A DNA stretch of 5,964 nt from Candidatus Hydrogenedentota bacterium. Lineage in GTDB: Bacteria; Hydrogenedentota; Hydrogenedentia; Hydrogenedentiales; CAITNO01. The stretch is taken from assembly GCA_903922535.1 (NCBI GenBank), contig CAIXUF010000428.1:1-5964 (forward strand), read 5' to 3'. Below are positions 5,182-5,964 of this stretch, piece by piece. The notes beneath the pieces are model-generated. The model was not told where the DNA came from. It saw only the letters and a list, made by a program, of their open reading frames with translations, and searched no databases. The position numbers and the translations under genes were made by a program. Numbering within the stretch: position 1 is the first letter of the stretch; each line of letters opens with the position of its first letter.

Positions 5182-5964
5182 TCACATGGCCCACTCCAGA
5201 CCCAGTTCCATAAGCTTCCCCGGTGTGGGATTCCCCGTGGCGGCATCCCAGCCCATAATCGCGTAGTACTGGTCGAGCATCTGCGGGAAGAGCTCGCGGT
5301 CCACGTGCAACCCCTTGCTGGGTCCGTCCGGCATGGCTTCGTAGAGGCGTTCCGGCAGGATGTCGTCTTTGCGTGTAAGACCGCGCCGGGCATTGACCTG
5401 CCGCATCATGTTCGTCTTGCGTTCGCCTGCCTTCATTAACTCCCAGAAGGTGCAGTCCCAGCCGGTGGCGCAACGGACAAGATCCACTATCTCGTGGTAG
5501 GTGAACAGATTGCCCGGCCCCCAGCAGAACATGCACAGCGTAAGCGTGTCCAGCATGCTGTAGAGATGCTGGCCGTAGGCCGTCATGCGCACCTTCGGCA
5601 AATCCATCGAGGCGCGCGTGGCCTGGCCAATCACGCCCAATCCCTTGACCAGGTCGCCGCCGACCGCCAGCCAGTCATGCTCGCAGGACATGTGGTCGCC
5701 GCCGATGGGCACCGCTGCATACATGATGGCCTGGGACGGCTTGAACTGCGCCATGTGGGCCGGAAGCCCCTGTCCCTTGCAATGGATGGCGAAGGGCGCT
5801 GTTTCTGGGCCGAAATGCTTCACGGCGGCATGGAAACCGTCGGCGAGCACGTCTCCCGCCCCATTGCGCCGGGCGGTCTGCTCGATCAGCCAGAACAGGT
5901 CCTCGGGCTTGCCGAAACCCAGTGTCCTGCCCTCCATCTTTTCCGCGGGGATGAGCCCTTTCTC
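5182..5964 (-). CDS. Aldehyde:ferredoxin oxidoreductase family protein, C-terminal part (cut by window edge)
   Basis: The last 260 residues of a third AOR-family protein are visible; the frame is open to the window edge, so the N-terminal domain, the first pterin motif and the CxxCxxxC cluster motif lie outside. Numbering from the first visible residue, RRNGAGDVLADGF (32-44) matches the family's R-x-G-x-G-D-x-L-A-x-G segment. GGDHMSCEHD (88-97) carries the active-site His (H91) in a different setting from the other two genes (GAHHTR, GGCHLN). D139-TLTL-C144 is the second pterin/cluster motif with Thr in place of Gly. KDDILPER (199-206) and YYAIMGWD (233-240) match the conserved C terminus. 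It is a different subfamily from its neighbours, with a cysteine-rich patch at C144, C147, C165 and C171. Met10 (5937) is not the true start because the family sequence continues before it. A partner ferredoxin, if any, would lie to the right of the window. Confidence 0.9.
   Translation of the reverse strand, partial: EKGLIPAEKMEGRTLGFGKPEDLFWLIEQTARRNGAGDVLADGFHAAVKHFGPETAPFAIHCKGQGLPAHMAQFKPSQAIMYAAVPIGGDHMSCEHDWLAVGGDLVKGLGVIGQATRASMDLPKVRMTAYGQHLYSMLDTLTLCMFCWGPGNLFTYHEIVDLVRCATGWDCTFWELMKAGERKTNMMRQVNARRGLTRKDDILPERLYEAMPDGPSKGLHVDRELFPQMLDQYYAIMGWDAATGNPTPGKLMELGLEWAM

Noticed and set aside
5182..5937. Third AOR as a complete short protein starting at Met 5937
   Set aside because: The frame is open to the window edge and the visible part is only the C-terminal portion of the family, so it is cut by the window rather than truncated.
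1..5964. tRNA, rRNA, CRISPR array or insertion sequence
   Set aside because: No cloverleaf, rRNA segment, regularly spaced repeats, transposase or terminal inverted repeats were seen on either strand.

Overview
The window is a GC-rich stretch of bacterial DNA. The genes have clear Shine-Dalgarno sequences, there are sigma70-like promoter elements, and one hairpin looks like a factor-independent terminator. It is dominated by the aldehyde:ferredoxin oxidoreductase (AOR) family of tungsten (sometimes molybdenum) bis-pterin enzymes. Three different AOR-family genes and one four-cluster [4Fe-4S] protein fill about 5.3 kb. This points to an anaerobe that handles aldehydes, carboxylic acids or a less usual substrate through low-potential electron carriers. 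I cannot assign a phylum from the sequence; a Desulfobacterota, Chloroflexota, Planctomycetota or Hydrogenedentota type genome would all fit.

Layout. Positions 1-602 hold no gene I can support, only a non-coding, weakly repetitive stretch. A perfect 10-bp hairpin (603-626) lies just beyond the end of the first minus-strand operon. That operon is read leftwards: a 177-aa polyferredoxin (3021-2488), then a 607-aa AOR catalytic subunit (2491-668), joined by an ATGA stop/start overlap. From about 3022 to 3259 a divergent control region carries a promoter candidate for each direction. On the plus-strand side it also has a short leader ORF (3213-3296) with its own strong ribosome binding site, overlapping the start of the second AOR gene. 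That gene (3260-5152, 630 aa) runs rightwards. It converges, with only 29 bp between stop codons, on a third AOR-family gene read leftwards from beyond the right edge (5964-5182, last 260 residues visible).

How the parts may work together. The first AOR and its polyferredoxin form a two-gene unit like bacterial AorB/AorA: the W-pterin subunit would oxidise (or reduce) the substrate and pass electrons through four [4Fe-4S] clusters. The second AOR has no electron-transfer partner beside it on its own strand and may share this ferredoxin or use a soluble one. The three AORs are clearly not recent copies: the second pterin/Fe-S motif reads DMLGVC, SAAGCC and DTLTLC respectively. The second protein also has a long, acid-free, aromatic-rich segment right after its cluster cysteine. 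The likely picture is a set of enzymes with different substrates. The most unusual items are this acid-free segment with the Asp-to-Ser change, and the overlapping leader ORF.
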